Made by a program: the position numbers and the translations under genes. A DNA stretch of 64,000 bases from Aquanectria penicillioides (Eukaryota > Ascomycota > Sordariomycetes > Hypocreales > Nectriaceae): assembly GCA_003415625.1 (NCBI GenBank), contig PYIU01000003.1, positions 2,170,001-2,234,000 on the forward strand. The letters run 5' to 3'. Below the pieces are notes generated by a model, which did not search any database, was not told the origin of the DNA, and saw only the letters and a program-made list of their open reading frames with translations. Numbering within the stretch: position 1 is the stretch's first letter; every line of letters begins with the position of its first letter. Shown here in pieces: positions 12,346-23,800 of the stretch.

Positions 12346-12908
12346 TTTATTTATTTATTAATACTCTATAGATCTATAAAGTAAATAGTGCTTTTATATT
12401 ATATAAATAAAGAAAAAAACTATATTAATAAAATAAAAACCTTTATTTAATATAATATTAAACTTAATATAAATCCCCTATAGAAAAGCATTAAATTAAA
12501 AGTTAATTTAATGCTATTATTAAAATATTCTATTTACCTAATTATAGAATTAATAAGCAAAATAAAAGTAAGGCCTATAATAAGTTTAGATTGTCTATAC
12601 TATAGGCCTATTGCAAAGAGTAGGGCACTAATCTAGCGCCAGCTGGCGGCCGGCCGGCTGCCAGCTATTTAAGTATTGCTATTATTATTTCTTAATCCTT
12701 ATAGGCATGCCTATTTCCTTTCCTTTTCCTTCTTTATACGCCTCTATAAAGGCTTTCTATTGCCTTTATATATACACTTTACTAACGCATCGCTTGCGCA
12801 GAATACCCAACTTATACAAGCGCCGATTGCTGTTCCTATTGCTATTCTTGTGCTAACTGTATGCAGCCAAGGACAATAACTACAACAATAACAACGACGA
12901 CGACGACA

Positions 12909-12939
<31 letters not shown>

Positions 12940-13099
12940 TAGCGGTGCGTGTCCGATGTGGCCGCAGATGGCGTTCTTGCTAACGTTAGCAGATGCCGAG
13001 ACGCCAAGCTGGCCGCGCTGGGGCAGGGGGTGCCGCGCCGACCCTGGGGGCGGTGCGGGATCTGCCCTGTTCCGCGTGCGTTACGCGGATGGCGAGTAG
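12346..13099 (-). mobile_element. 5'-truncated LINE insertion (754 bp), half of it not mutated
   Basis: This is the reverse complement of the LINE 3' end. It begins with the (TTTA)n tail complement, followed by the block that matches 43780-44071 of copy 4. The 12-bp target-site duplication on both sides shows a complete, 5'-truncated retrotransposition event. The tail-proximal 250 bp are AT-mutated like everything else. From about 12600 to 13099 the sequence is GC-rich, with intact CG and CA steps. Two open frames here (12676-12879 + and 12744-13007 -) read through the ACG repeat and 3' untranslated sequence. They give arginine-rich or low-complexity peptides and I do not regard them as genes. 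Confidence 0.9.
12876..12942 (+). repeat. (ACG)n/(ACA)n microsatellite, unmutated form
   Basis: ACA and ACG triplets are followed by a pure GAC run. This is the ancestral state of the ATA/TAT microsatellites at the equivalent position of copies 1, 3, 4 and 5. Confidence 0.9.
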
Positions 13100-13111
13100 T
13101 TAATAAGGTTA
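13100..13111. repeat. Right target-site duplication of the truncated LINE
   Basis: TTAATAAGGTTA pairs with the copy at 12334-12345. The G kept here has become A in the left copy. Confidence 0.85.
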
Positions 13112-13631
13112 ATATATTAAATAAATAGACTTTATTTACTATTAATAAATAGTTCTATTAACTATAAGGGTTTAAAAAAGATTTTAATAGTATTTTTATT
13201 ATTTTATTTTTTAATAATTTCTATTAGTTTAGGCCTATTTAAAATTAATTAATTTTAATATTTAGCTTTAAATTTAATTTAAGTTATAAAAATATATTTA
13301 AAATAAACTAATATTATAAATAAAATAAAGCTTATATATTATAATATAAGTTTAATATAATTATTTTCCTTAATAAATAAATATATACTATTAATAACCT
13401 TAAGCTATAATATTTACTATTATATATTTAATTTAATATTTAAAATAAAATAAATAGAGATTTTCTTAATTATTATTACTTTTATAAAAAGTTAATAATA
13501 ATAGATTAAGATTTAAATATTATAGTAATAATACCTTTTAATTATAATTAATAAAACTTAAATATAAAGGCAATAATAGTATTTTAAAAGCATTAAGATT
13601 AATCTTTATAAATATTTATTATTAAGTATTA
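13112..13631. other. Unassigned AT-rich sequence
   Basis: This continues the sequence left of 12334 and lies between two LINE insertions. Nothing was recognised in it. Confidence 0.5.
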
Positions 13632-14142
13632 ATATATTAATACTCTATAGACCTATAAAATAAATAGTGCTTTTATACTATATAAATAAAGGAAAAAACT
13701 ATATTAATAGAATAAAAACCTTTATTTAATATAATATTAAACTTAATGTAGGTCCTCTATAGAGAAGCATTAAATTAAAAGTTAGTTTAGTGCTATTACT
13801 AAAATATTCTATTTACTTAATTATATAGTTAATAAATAAAGTAAAAGTAAAGCTTATAATAGGCCTAAATTATTTATATTATAGGCCTATTATAAAAAGT
13901 AAGGTATTAATTTAATATTAGCTAATAGTTAATTAGCTATTAGCTATTTAAGTATTATTATTATTATTTTTTAATCTTTATAGATATATTTTCTTTTTAT
14001 ATATATCTTTATAAAAGCTTTTTTATTGCCTTTAAGTATATACTTTATTAATATATTATTTATATAAAATATTTAATTTATATAAATATTAATTGCTATT
14101 TTTATTGCTATTTTATATTAATTATATATAGCTAAAAATAAT

Positions 14143-14172
14143 AACTATAATAATAATAATAATAATTATAAC

Positions 14173-14212
<40 letters not shown>

Positions 14213-14242
14213 GCAATAATAATAATAATAATAATAATATAA
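14143..14242. repeat. (ATA)n microsatellite of LINE copy 3
   Basis: This is an AAT/ATA run interrupted by TAGCA, in the same place as the ACG repeat of the unmutated fragment, reverse-oriented relative to copies 1, 4 and 5. Confidence 0.85.
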
Positions 14243-15540
14243 TATATACTTAATATAGCTATAGGCAGTATTTATATTAATATTAATAAATACTAAAATA
14301 TTAAGCTAGCTATATTAAAGTAAAAGGTATTGCACTAACCTTAAGGGTAATATAAGATCTGCTTTATTCTATATATATTATATAAATAGCAAAAAATAAA
14401 AAGAATAGTCTATATTAAGATTAGGCTAATATATAATTCTTTTTTATTTTAGCTATAAAAAGCTAATTGCTAATAAATATTAAAGCTAATAGCTATATAG
14501 CTTATACTTATATGCATAAGCTATATAAACTACTATTATATTTAATAAAGGTTAATATCTATATATTAATAATAGCTTTATAAAAAGGGATAGCTATAGT
14601 AAGTATAAATTAATTTAGTTTTGCTATAGATTTATTGCTAATATAGATTATAAAAAGAGAAGCTTTAGCAATTAAAGGCTAAGGCTATTTAAGCTAAAAG
14701 AAAGGCAATTTAAGCGCACTTTTAGGCTACTTTTATAGTTTTAATTATAGATTTTAATATTAATTAGCTTTATAAATTAATTAATAAAATTAATTATATA
14801 GCTATAGCTTTTAAAAGCTTAATAGCTATATTGCCTTTTTTAATTAAAGGGGCTAAGGCTATTTAAAGATAAATAGTATTAAAAAGTAATAGCAATAATA
14901 AATAAAGTTAGTCTTAATATAGATTTATATTAGCTAATATTAATAATAAAAACTAAAGTTTAATATAATTCCTTAAGTTATAGTTTAAGCTTAAATAAAG
15001 CTAAAAAGGGATTAAAGTAAAGAAGGCTAAAAAATAAAAAGGAGAAAAACAATAAAAAGAATAATAAAAAGAATAAAATAGATTTTCTATCTTTTAAGGA
15101 GAATATAAATCTAAAATAAATAGTATTATTAAAATAGATAAGTATAGATTAAATGCAATAATAAATAGAGATAGATTTAAAATAAAGCTAAGGTAAAGAT
15201 CTAGCTATTTAAAGGGTAGGCTTTAGTATATTATTTATATAATAGGCTAGTTTTTTCTCTTTCTTAAAGGGGTTTTTTTTAAGTATATTAATTTCTCTTT
15301 TATAAAGAGAGTTAAAGTGCCTAAATAAAAGAGTTATTAAAAGGCAAAAATAATATAAAAGTAAATATATTTTAAGCTAAATATAGCTTAATAGCTAGCT
15401 TATAATATAATATAATATATAAATAAATTAGCTATTTAATAAAGCAATATATAGTTTAAGCTTTAAATAAATACTATTTAAGCTTAAAAAGATTATAAAA
15501 TAAATAAAATAAAGTCTCTTTTTAGCTTAAATAAAGTAAG

Positions 15541-15552
15541 TAATATAATATA
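15541..15552. repeat. Left target-site duplication of LINE copy 2
   Basis: TAATATAATATA recurs at 33651-33662. Removing everything between them restores the copy 3 sequence of the C-terminal zinc-knuckle region. The low complexity of the 12-mer leaves its exact edges uncertain by a base or two. Confidence 0.75.
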
Positions 15553-15570
15553 ATATATAATATTACCTTT

Positions 15571-17080
15571 GCCCTTAAACTTACAACTACTTATAGCCAT
15601 CCTAAACTACCTTTAAAATATCTAAAAATACAATTAATCGATCCTTTATGCTAAATTACCCCTAAATATAATAGCGCATTAAGAGCACAATACTAATACT
15701 ATAGCCCTTTTAATAGTTATTAATTTAAAAAGATATAGCATTAAAAATAGCTAATATAACCCCCTTTTTACTATTAGCTAATATAGTAGTATACCTAAAA
15801 TAAATAAAGTAATAAAAGCTAATAAAAGCCCTATAATTAATAAAAATAAAGAAGCCTATAAAGCTATTACTAAAATTGTTTTATTTTATTTCCTTAAAGC
15901 AGTTTAAAAGGTATTTTAAATTTATACTAATATATATAAAGCGCGCTTTTACTTTTCTTTTAAGATTAATATAACCTTTAAAAAAAGACTTATTAATAAA
16001 ATTATTATTACTATAATAATTACTATTATTATAGTAATAATTACTATTATTATAGTAATAATTACTATTATTATAGTAATAATAGCTATTTTAGCTAAAT
16101 TAAGCTCCTTTTCTTTTTAGCTAATATAGTAATTTTATATATTAGTTTTTTATATAGCTTTATATCTATAAATACTAAAATTAATAAATATATAATATAT
16201 AGCTATATTAAGTATAAAGTTACTATTTATATTAAAGATACCCTTAAAGATATTAAAAACTATACTTTAATAAAAATTATTTAAATAGTAAATTAAATTT
16301 ATAGCAATTTCTATATAATTGCAATATATTGCCTCTTTAATAAAAATATAGTTCTTACTTTTTTTATTTTAAAATAGGCTAAAGCCTTCTATAAAAAAGA
16401 ATAAATAGCTATTATATTTAAAAATAATACTTTTTTTATTTCTTTTATCTTTACTATTTTAATAAAGGAAATTTAAATTAAATTTATTTTTAATAATATA
16501 AATAAATTTATTAAAACTATTAATAATATTAATACCTTAAGGATTAGTAAAGTAAAGCTTACTTAAGCCTATAATAGTATTATAATAAAAATAAATTTAA
16601 TTCTTTATATTTTATTTATTAAAAAAGCTAATAGTTTATATAATAATAGACTATTTTTTAATATTAAACTTTATAATTATAAACCCTTTAATAAAGGATT
16701 AAAACTTACTTAATGCTTTTAATACTATAAATATAGCTATATTGCAAAAAACTATTAATTTACTTTAACTTATAGCTAATATAATAGCTAAATATATAAT
16801 AATTGATTTATTAAAAAGAGAGAAATTCTATATTACTATACTTTTTACTATAAGGATTATTTAGCTTAAAGCTATATTTATTTTATAGTAAAAAAGCATT
16901 AAATCTATATAAAAGAAGAATACTATAAATAATTAATAAAATATAAAAAATGCATTTTAGTATAATAAAATATCCTTTATATATAATAAAATAGCTTTTT
17001 TAAAAACTCTCTCTTTATAGCTCTTTCTTTTACTAAAAGAGTTAGCTAACCCTTAGGCTCTATAAATAAATAGTACTATA
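15571..17080 (+). pseudogene. LINE ORF1 (gag-like, CCHC knuckle), copy 2
   Basis: ORF1 of Tad-type LINEs encodes an RNA-binding protein that packages element RNA. The knuckle lies at 16714-16755 and reads C-F-stop-Y-Y-K-Y-S-Y-I-A-K-N-Y. Only the first of the four C/H ligands (C-x2-C-x4-H-x4-C) survives; TGC and CAT codons became TAC, TAT or similar. Stops are dense in the frame. A three-unit expansion of a 21-bp repeat at about 16003-16085 disrupts the region relative to copy 4. The start codon cannot be identified. Confidence 0.65.
16003..16085. repeat. Short tandem repeat of about 21 bp, three to four units
   Basis: TAATAATTACTATTATTATAG-type units are repeated. At the same place copy 4 (about 37905-37950) has a single hairpin ACCGCTATTATTATAGCGGT, so this is an expansion specific to copy 2 built on the mutated hairpin. 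Confidence 0.75.
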
Positions 17081-17089
17081 CTTTATTTA

Positions 17090-20000
17090 ATACTTTTTTT
17101 TTTTAGTATTTATACTTTATTATTACTATTTATTAAATTAACCCTTTTATTTATATTTAATTAATATAAGTTCTATTTTAAAATATATACTATTGCTTTA
17201 AATTAATTTATTAAATGCTATATATCTATAATAAATATAATATAATTATACTTTTAGAATTAATTAAAAACTAAAAGATTAATATTTTAATAAATTTTAA
17301 AAAATTAAATTATATTATAATTTATTATTTAAGCTATATAGCTCTTTATATATATAAATAATATAAACTAAAGATTTAAATCTATTAAATAAAAGAAAAC
17401 TAAATTAAAGTTAAGTTTAAATACTATTATATAAAAATAATTATAGTATATAACTCTTTAAAAGGTAAAAAAGACTTAAGGGCAATATATACTTTAGCTA
17501 ACTTTATTTTAGCCCTTAAGATAATTATAATTAAAGACTTTAATCTATATTACTTAATATAAAACTGCTATAATAAAATTACTTTATATAATTTAATCTT
17601 TTTAATAGAAATGCAATAATTAAATATAGCCTTAATAACTCTTTATAAAACTATAACTTAAAAAGTAAATAATACTAAAAATAGTACTTTTAATTTAGCT
17701 TAAGCCTTAAAGAATAGCTATATTATTTATTTAAGCCTTAATTATAATTTAAATAGCTTTAATTATATTTTATAGTAAATATATATTAAATTCTTTATAG
17801 ATATATTACTCTTTCTTTTATTAAACCTTTAGCTTATAGTATTTAATTAATATATAATAAACCTTAAAAAAGCTAAACTTAAAGTATAAATTACCCTTTA
17901 TTAAACTTTAGGCAAAATAACCTTTATATAATAGCTAAAAAAGATAATTAAATAGCTAATCTAAAGATTATATTAAATTGCTTAATATACTACTTTAATA
18001 TAAAGGCAATTTTAGGTTAATTGCAATAACTAATAGAACTAGCCTATAATAAAGGCTATTTATTAATTTAAATAAATATAAAGATATATATAATATAATA
18101 ATATAATAGTTAATTAGCTAAAACTATAAAAAATAAGCAATAAATAAAAGGCTTATATAGCTAAAGCTAAATATATAGCTTAATATAATACTTTATTTAA
18201 AGCTAAAATAAAAAAAGGTATTAATAGCTAAAAGACTTTAGAACTTAAAGAAATAAATATAACTTTAAAGCAATATTGCTTTAGCCCTATTATAACTCTT
18301 TTTCTTTAATTGCCTTAAGTAAAATTCTTTAGCTATAAACTATATTAAAAAGGCAATTATATTAATAAAATGCTTTTTCTTTAAACCTTAAGTAAATAAT
18401 TAAAATATTAAATCTATTATAATAAATCTTACTATATAATTATTAAGTATAGATTAAATACTATAAAATGCTAAAAATTTAATATAAAACTATATTAAAC
18501 TTTATAAATTAATATACTTACTTTTTAAAATTTAATTATAAAAAGCTTTTAATAGTAATAGATTTTCTATTAGCTTTTTTAAAGTATATAATAAGCCTTT
18601 TTTAAAAGCCTTTATTACTATTATTAATATAAATATTATATTTAAGCATTTTTTATATTGCTTTTATTATATAATTACTATTATTATTTTTAAATTAAAT
18701 AAAATAATAGCCTAAAAATATATAGTATTTAAATAAAAATCTATCTTTCTTTTTAATATAATAGATAAAGTAATAAAATTAATAATAGCTTAATAAATAA
18801 TAGTAATAATTAAAAACTTAAATATACTTTTTAATAATTAAATAAAAAATAGACCTTAAAGGTCTATTAAGCTTGCCCTTATAGTTATAATAAAAGCAAT
18901 ATATATAATATAGGCCTATAGTAAAATAGTATTATTCCTTTAATTAAACTTTATTATAGCCTTTAATTTAATTAACTATAAAAAGCTTATTGCTACTTTT
19001 TATAATTAAGGCTATTTATAATAGTTATTAATTTAGCTTTTTAGCTATTTATTTAAGTAATTAATATACTTTTAGTTTAATAATAAATCCTTTAAACCCT
19101 ATAGTATTAAAGCTAAAGTCTTATAGAAATTATTACTTTTCTTTATTCTTTTTATTTTATTTATATTAAGGCTTTATATAGTATTTAAAAAAATCCTTAA
19201 TATTATAGTAATTAAATTTATTAATAATATAAATATATTTATATTTAAAAAAAATATAATAAATACTTAAGTTTAACTTAAAGCTATATAAATAGTATAT
19301 ATATTTTAAGCCTTTATTAATAGTATAACCTTTAAATCTATTAAGGCTTAATTCTTTTATTTTTTTTATTAATATTAAAGGCATTAAATTTAATTAATCT
19401 TTATTTATAATACAATTTAGCTATAAAAATTATACTATTTTTTTAAATTATAGCTATATAAAAAGCTACTTTAGGGCCTATATATCTTTAAGCTTAAAGG
19501 AAAACTTAAGCATTAAAGGCAGGCCCTTACTGCCCTTATAGTAAGTATATAAAAAGTAAACCTTAAGGCTATTTATATAATATATATATATATAATTAAA
19601 TTTATAATTGCCTATAGTATTAATATATATTATTTTTTAGTAAAAAGGGGCAATAATTTAAAAAGAATTACTAAAGCTTTATTTATTAAATAGATTTAAG
19701 CCCTTTATATTATTAAAGAAAGCTATAAAGCTATTTTAATTAAATTGCTAAAAAGTAAAATTAAAATCCCTTTATTTAATATATATTTTAATAAATAATT
19801 TATTTAATTTTAAGGCTAGCTTTAAGCTTAAGGCATTAAAAAACTTATTTTCTTTATAATTATATTAATAATATATTAAATTTACTATTACTATTATAAT
19901 AGCCTTTAGTATAAATTAATATAAAAATATAAAAAGTAGCTTATTAATTAGCTTTTTAATAAAAAATATAAAAAGAACTAAAAGTTAATTAAAATTAAAT

Positions 20001-20310
20001 ATTAGCTAATTAAAGGCATTAATAAAAATAAGCTAAATATAAGTCTTATAAATAGTATATAAATAATAAAATAAAGGCAGCTAAAATCTTTTTATTTTAT
20101 ATAAAAAAGAAAACTATTTATTTATATAAAGGACTTAAGAAATATAAAAGCTTTTTGCTTACTTAAATATAAATAAAATGCATTAAACTTTAGGGATTTC
20201 TTTTTTAAAAAAAGGTCTTTAAAGTAAGTATGCCTTAATGCTAATATAAAAATACTATTAAAATAGTTAGCTATATTATACTATATTACTTGCTTTACTT
20301 AAGCTAAAGG
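17090..20310 (+). pseudogene. LINE ORF2 (endonuclease and reverse transcriptase), copy 2
   Basis: ORF2 supplied target-site nicking and target-primed reverse transcription. The endonuclease motif at 17536-17562 reads DFNLYYLI (family DFNLHHP.W). Reverse transcriptase motif A near 18952 reads LNFIIAFNLIN, with the catalytic aspartate lost. Motif C at 19217-19228 reads FINN for FADD. The C-terminal knuckle lies at about 20233-20291. The endonuclease aspartate codon and the FINN phenylalanine codon are 1681 nt apart, against 1683 in copies 3 and 5, so two bases have been lost and the frame is broken as well as full of stops. The 72-codon open frame on the opposite strand at 19166-19384 is an antisense shadow. 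Confidence 0.85.
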
Positions 20311-20430
20311 AAAACTTTATTTAATTTACTTTATAATCTTCTTAAGCTTAAGTAGTATTTATTTAAAGCTTAAATTGCATATTGCCTTATTAAATAGCTA
20401 GTCTATCTATATATTGTATTATACTATAAG

Positions 20431-20434
20431 CTAG
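20431..20434. repeat. Left target-site duplication of the LTR element (CTAG, perhaps GCTAG)
   Basis: CTAG precedes the left LTR and CTAG follows the right LTR at 32872-32875. With a five-base duplication the pair would be GCTAG/ACTAG, the G-to-A being RIP. Confidence 0.75.
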
Positions 20435-20817
20435 TGTATTAATGGATAGAGATATTAGCTAAAACACACACCTTACCTAAAAGGGTATAGAGTAAGCAAG
20501 TTCAATTAAAAATTAAATAGCCTTTTTAAGTAGCTATAAATAATTTAAAAGAGTATTAAAGCATTTAATTAAATGCTTTAAAGTATCCCTTAAAGAAAAG
20601 AAAGGAAAAATATTAGGCAAAAAGTTATAAATAAAGTAATATTATAAAGGGCTGCACTAAAACTTCAATAGAGTCTAAATGCAAAGAATTTAAAATTTTA
20701 AAAATAAAAATTAATTAAAGAAAACTATCTATTTATTTCCTATATCTTTAAGGTCCCTTTTATCTTTTTAATTAACTTAATAATAAATTAATCTATATTA
20801 TTTTAAACCCTAATTTA
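20435..20817 (-). repeat. Left LTR (3' LTR of the minus-strand element), 383 bp
   Basis: It begins TGTATTAATGG and ends TAATTTA. It is the same length as, and closely similar to, 32489-32871; the differences seen are C/T and G/A. It contains the palindrome GCATTTAATTAAATGC at 20561-20576. Confidence 0.93.
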
Positions 20818-20826
20818 TCTTTTTTT
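20818..20826 (-). promoter_or_regulatory. Candidate polypurine tract of the LTR element
   Basis: TCTTTTTTT on the plus strand, or AAAAAAAGA on the element's sense strand, abuts the left LTR. A purine run stays purine under RIP, so it remains readable and gives the element's direction. Confidence 0.55.
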
Positions 20827-23800
20827 AATGCCTTAATGCTTATTTTTAAGTAAACTAAAGGTATAATATAAAAGGAAAACTTTAAGCTTAATTTATTTAA
20901 ATATAAAGAAAATCTTAAAGGAAATATTTAATTAAATGCTTTATATTTATAATCTATTATTTAACTTACTATTATTTCCCTTTATAATTTATTTTACTTT
21001 TAATATTTAATCTTTTTATTTTAATTTTATTATTACTTTTCTTTATAATGCAATTTTTAATTATAGTATTAATTAATATAAAACTAATAAATAAAAATTA
21101 AAGGTTTAAATGGCTTATAAGTAGCAATTATAATTTTATTTTATTAGTTTATTAAAATTAGCCCTTTTAGTATATAAAAGATTTAGCTCTTTATTTAAAG
21201 GAGCTTAAAAATAGCCTATTAATTAATTTAAGGTAAATTTATTTATTTAATTTTAATAGTTATATTCTTTTAATAAAGGTAATATAATTTAGATTATAAT
21301 TACTTTATTAGCTTTAAATAGCAGTATTAGTAATATTTCTAACTATAGTATTAGCAATTATAATATAACTTCTTTCTTTTGCTATACACTTAATTAATTA
21401 AGAAACTAATAAAGGCAATATAGAATGCTTATAAAAACTCTATTTATTATTTTTAATAGTAGGCAAATTTAAGTTTATTTAATTAAATTATTATAAAATA
21501 GCTAATTTAAATAAAGGTATTTATTAAACCAATTAAATTAATTTAATTACTTACCCTTTATTTAAAAAGTTAATAAATATTTAATTAAATGCATTAAAAT
21601 ACATAAATATATTTTAGTTAATTTAGATTTCTTTTTTAAATGCATTTAATTAAATAATATTTATATAAATTAATAAGCTAATAAATAATTTATATAAAGA
21701 TTAAATAGATTTAATTATTAGTTTAAGCTTAATAGTAAGTTTAAAAATAAAAGTTTTAAACTTAAGGTATAGACTATAAAGGCAAATTACTTTAATGCTT
21801 TAACTTTAGCGGTTTAAGGCTTATTTAAAACCTTCTTTTTTATTATTACTTAAAGTAATAATAACTTTAGTAAATTTATTAATCTTAATAAAAAATCTAT
21901 CTATTATTTAATACCTATAAGTTTAATAGTATTTAATTAAATTATTAGCTAAAGGATAGTAAGGCAATTAAAGGCCTAATAGTAAAGGTAGATTTATTTA
22001 ATAGCTATTGCCTTAAGGATTAAGTAGCTTTAAGATAATTTAATATTTATTTTTAAAAGTTTAATAATTAACTTTCTTTTAGCTTATTATATAGTAATCT
22101 TTTAAATTAATATAAAGCTATTAAGTATTAAAGGAACTATTTTAAAATCTTAAAATATAAATAGATTTTTAGATTTTAATAAATTCTATAAGCTTATATT
22201 AATTAAAGAACTTTTTATTAGCAATATTAAGTTTATTAAAAATAATAGTATTAATAAAGTTTTATATTTAATTAGTATTTAAAGCAATTAATTAAATACT
22301 TTTCTTTTATTTATATTTAATAAGAATTTAATTATAATGTATTAATACTAAAGGGAGATTATTAATAGTATTATAATTTCTATTAAAGATTAAGGGCTAG
22401 ATTATAAGGCATTTAATAATTAAAGTTTTAGTAAATTTAACTATTTTTTAAATATTAAAAAAGAGAAAAAAAGTATTTAAAAAACTATATTTTTAATTTT
22501 TAGCTTTTTTAATAATAGATATAATAAAAATAAAGAAATTATAAGGCAATTCTATTTTAATTATAATCTCTTTTTATACTATAATAAGTATAATAGCTTG
22601 CTTATTTTAAAGAATATTAATAGTATTATAAATAATTAAATGCTTTAGCTATTTATTTTAAATAAAGAAGCTTTAATAGATAGTATTAATAAAGTAAATA
22701 AAGCTAATTAATAGCCTTTTATTATATATTATTTATTAGAATTTAATAGGTATAAAACTAATTAAATATTTAGTCTTTTTAATATTTATATCTTTTAGTA
22801 AAAGCTTATAAAAGAAACTTTTTTATTTTTATTTATTCTTTTTAACCTTAATGCTTATAATTAAAAGATTAATTTAGTAAATTATAAGAATATTAATAAA
22901 TCTATAGGTAAGGGTAATAAGAAAAGCTTAAATACTAAAGTTTAAGGCTATTTCCTTTTTCTATAGGTTTTTAAATAAATCCTATAGATCTTAATAATAG
23001 AATATTTAGGCTTAATAAAAGTTAAAAGGGAAGTCTTTAAAGTAATTAATATTAATAAGTTAAGAATTTAAATTGCTTTTATTACCTAAAATAGATTAAG
23101 TTTTTAATTTATTAAATTAATAATTCTAATTTATTTAAGGGTAAAATAGTATAGATTAACTATTAAATAATTAATTAAATATTTTAATAATATTTTTCTT
23201 ATTAAGAGAAAAGAAATCTTTAATTTTGCCTTTATTTTAAATAACTTCTTTAGCTATATAAAGGTCTTTACTTAATATTAAAAATTGTACCTTTAAAATA
23301 ATTGCATTTAAGGTTACTTTCTTTAGCTCTATTATAGAATAGAGTAAAGGTTAATAGGGGTTTAAAAGCTTATAATTAAATGCTTATAATTTAAAAGATA
23401 AAAACTATTAGTATTTTATAGATATTATAAATAAAGTTAAAGTAATATAATTTACTATAAAATTATTAAAAGGAAGAAAAGTATTATAGGCATAAAGTAA
23501 ATTAATATAACTTAAGTGCCTTTATTGTTAGTTTAGTATTATTTAAGTAAATTATTATTTTAATATTTATATATATATAAATACTAATAAGTTTCTTAAA
23601 ATAGTATACTTTTTAGTATTTAATAAAAATTTTATTAATGCTTAGTTCTTACTTTAAATTGTAGGGATTGATTTTTCTATTTACTATAAAAGCACTATAT
23701 TAGCCCCTTTTATTCCTTTCTTTTTTATTTATTATTTTTTATCTTTTTAATTCTTTTATATCTTTAGTTATTATTATAATTTTTATTCTTTATTTTATAA

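Noticed and set aside
12676..12879. 67-codon plus-strand frame
   Set aside because: It is antisense to the same LINE fragment and open only because this part escaped mutation.
12744..13007. 87-codon minus-strand frame with an arginine-rich run
   Set aside because: It reads through the ACG microsatellite and LINE 3' untranslated sequence of a truncated insertion; the arginines come from the repeat. No domain was recognised.
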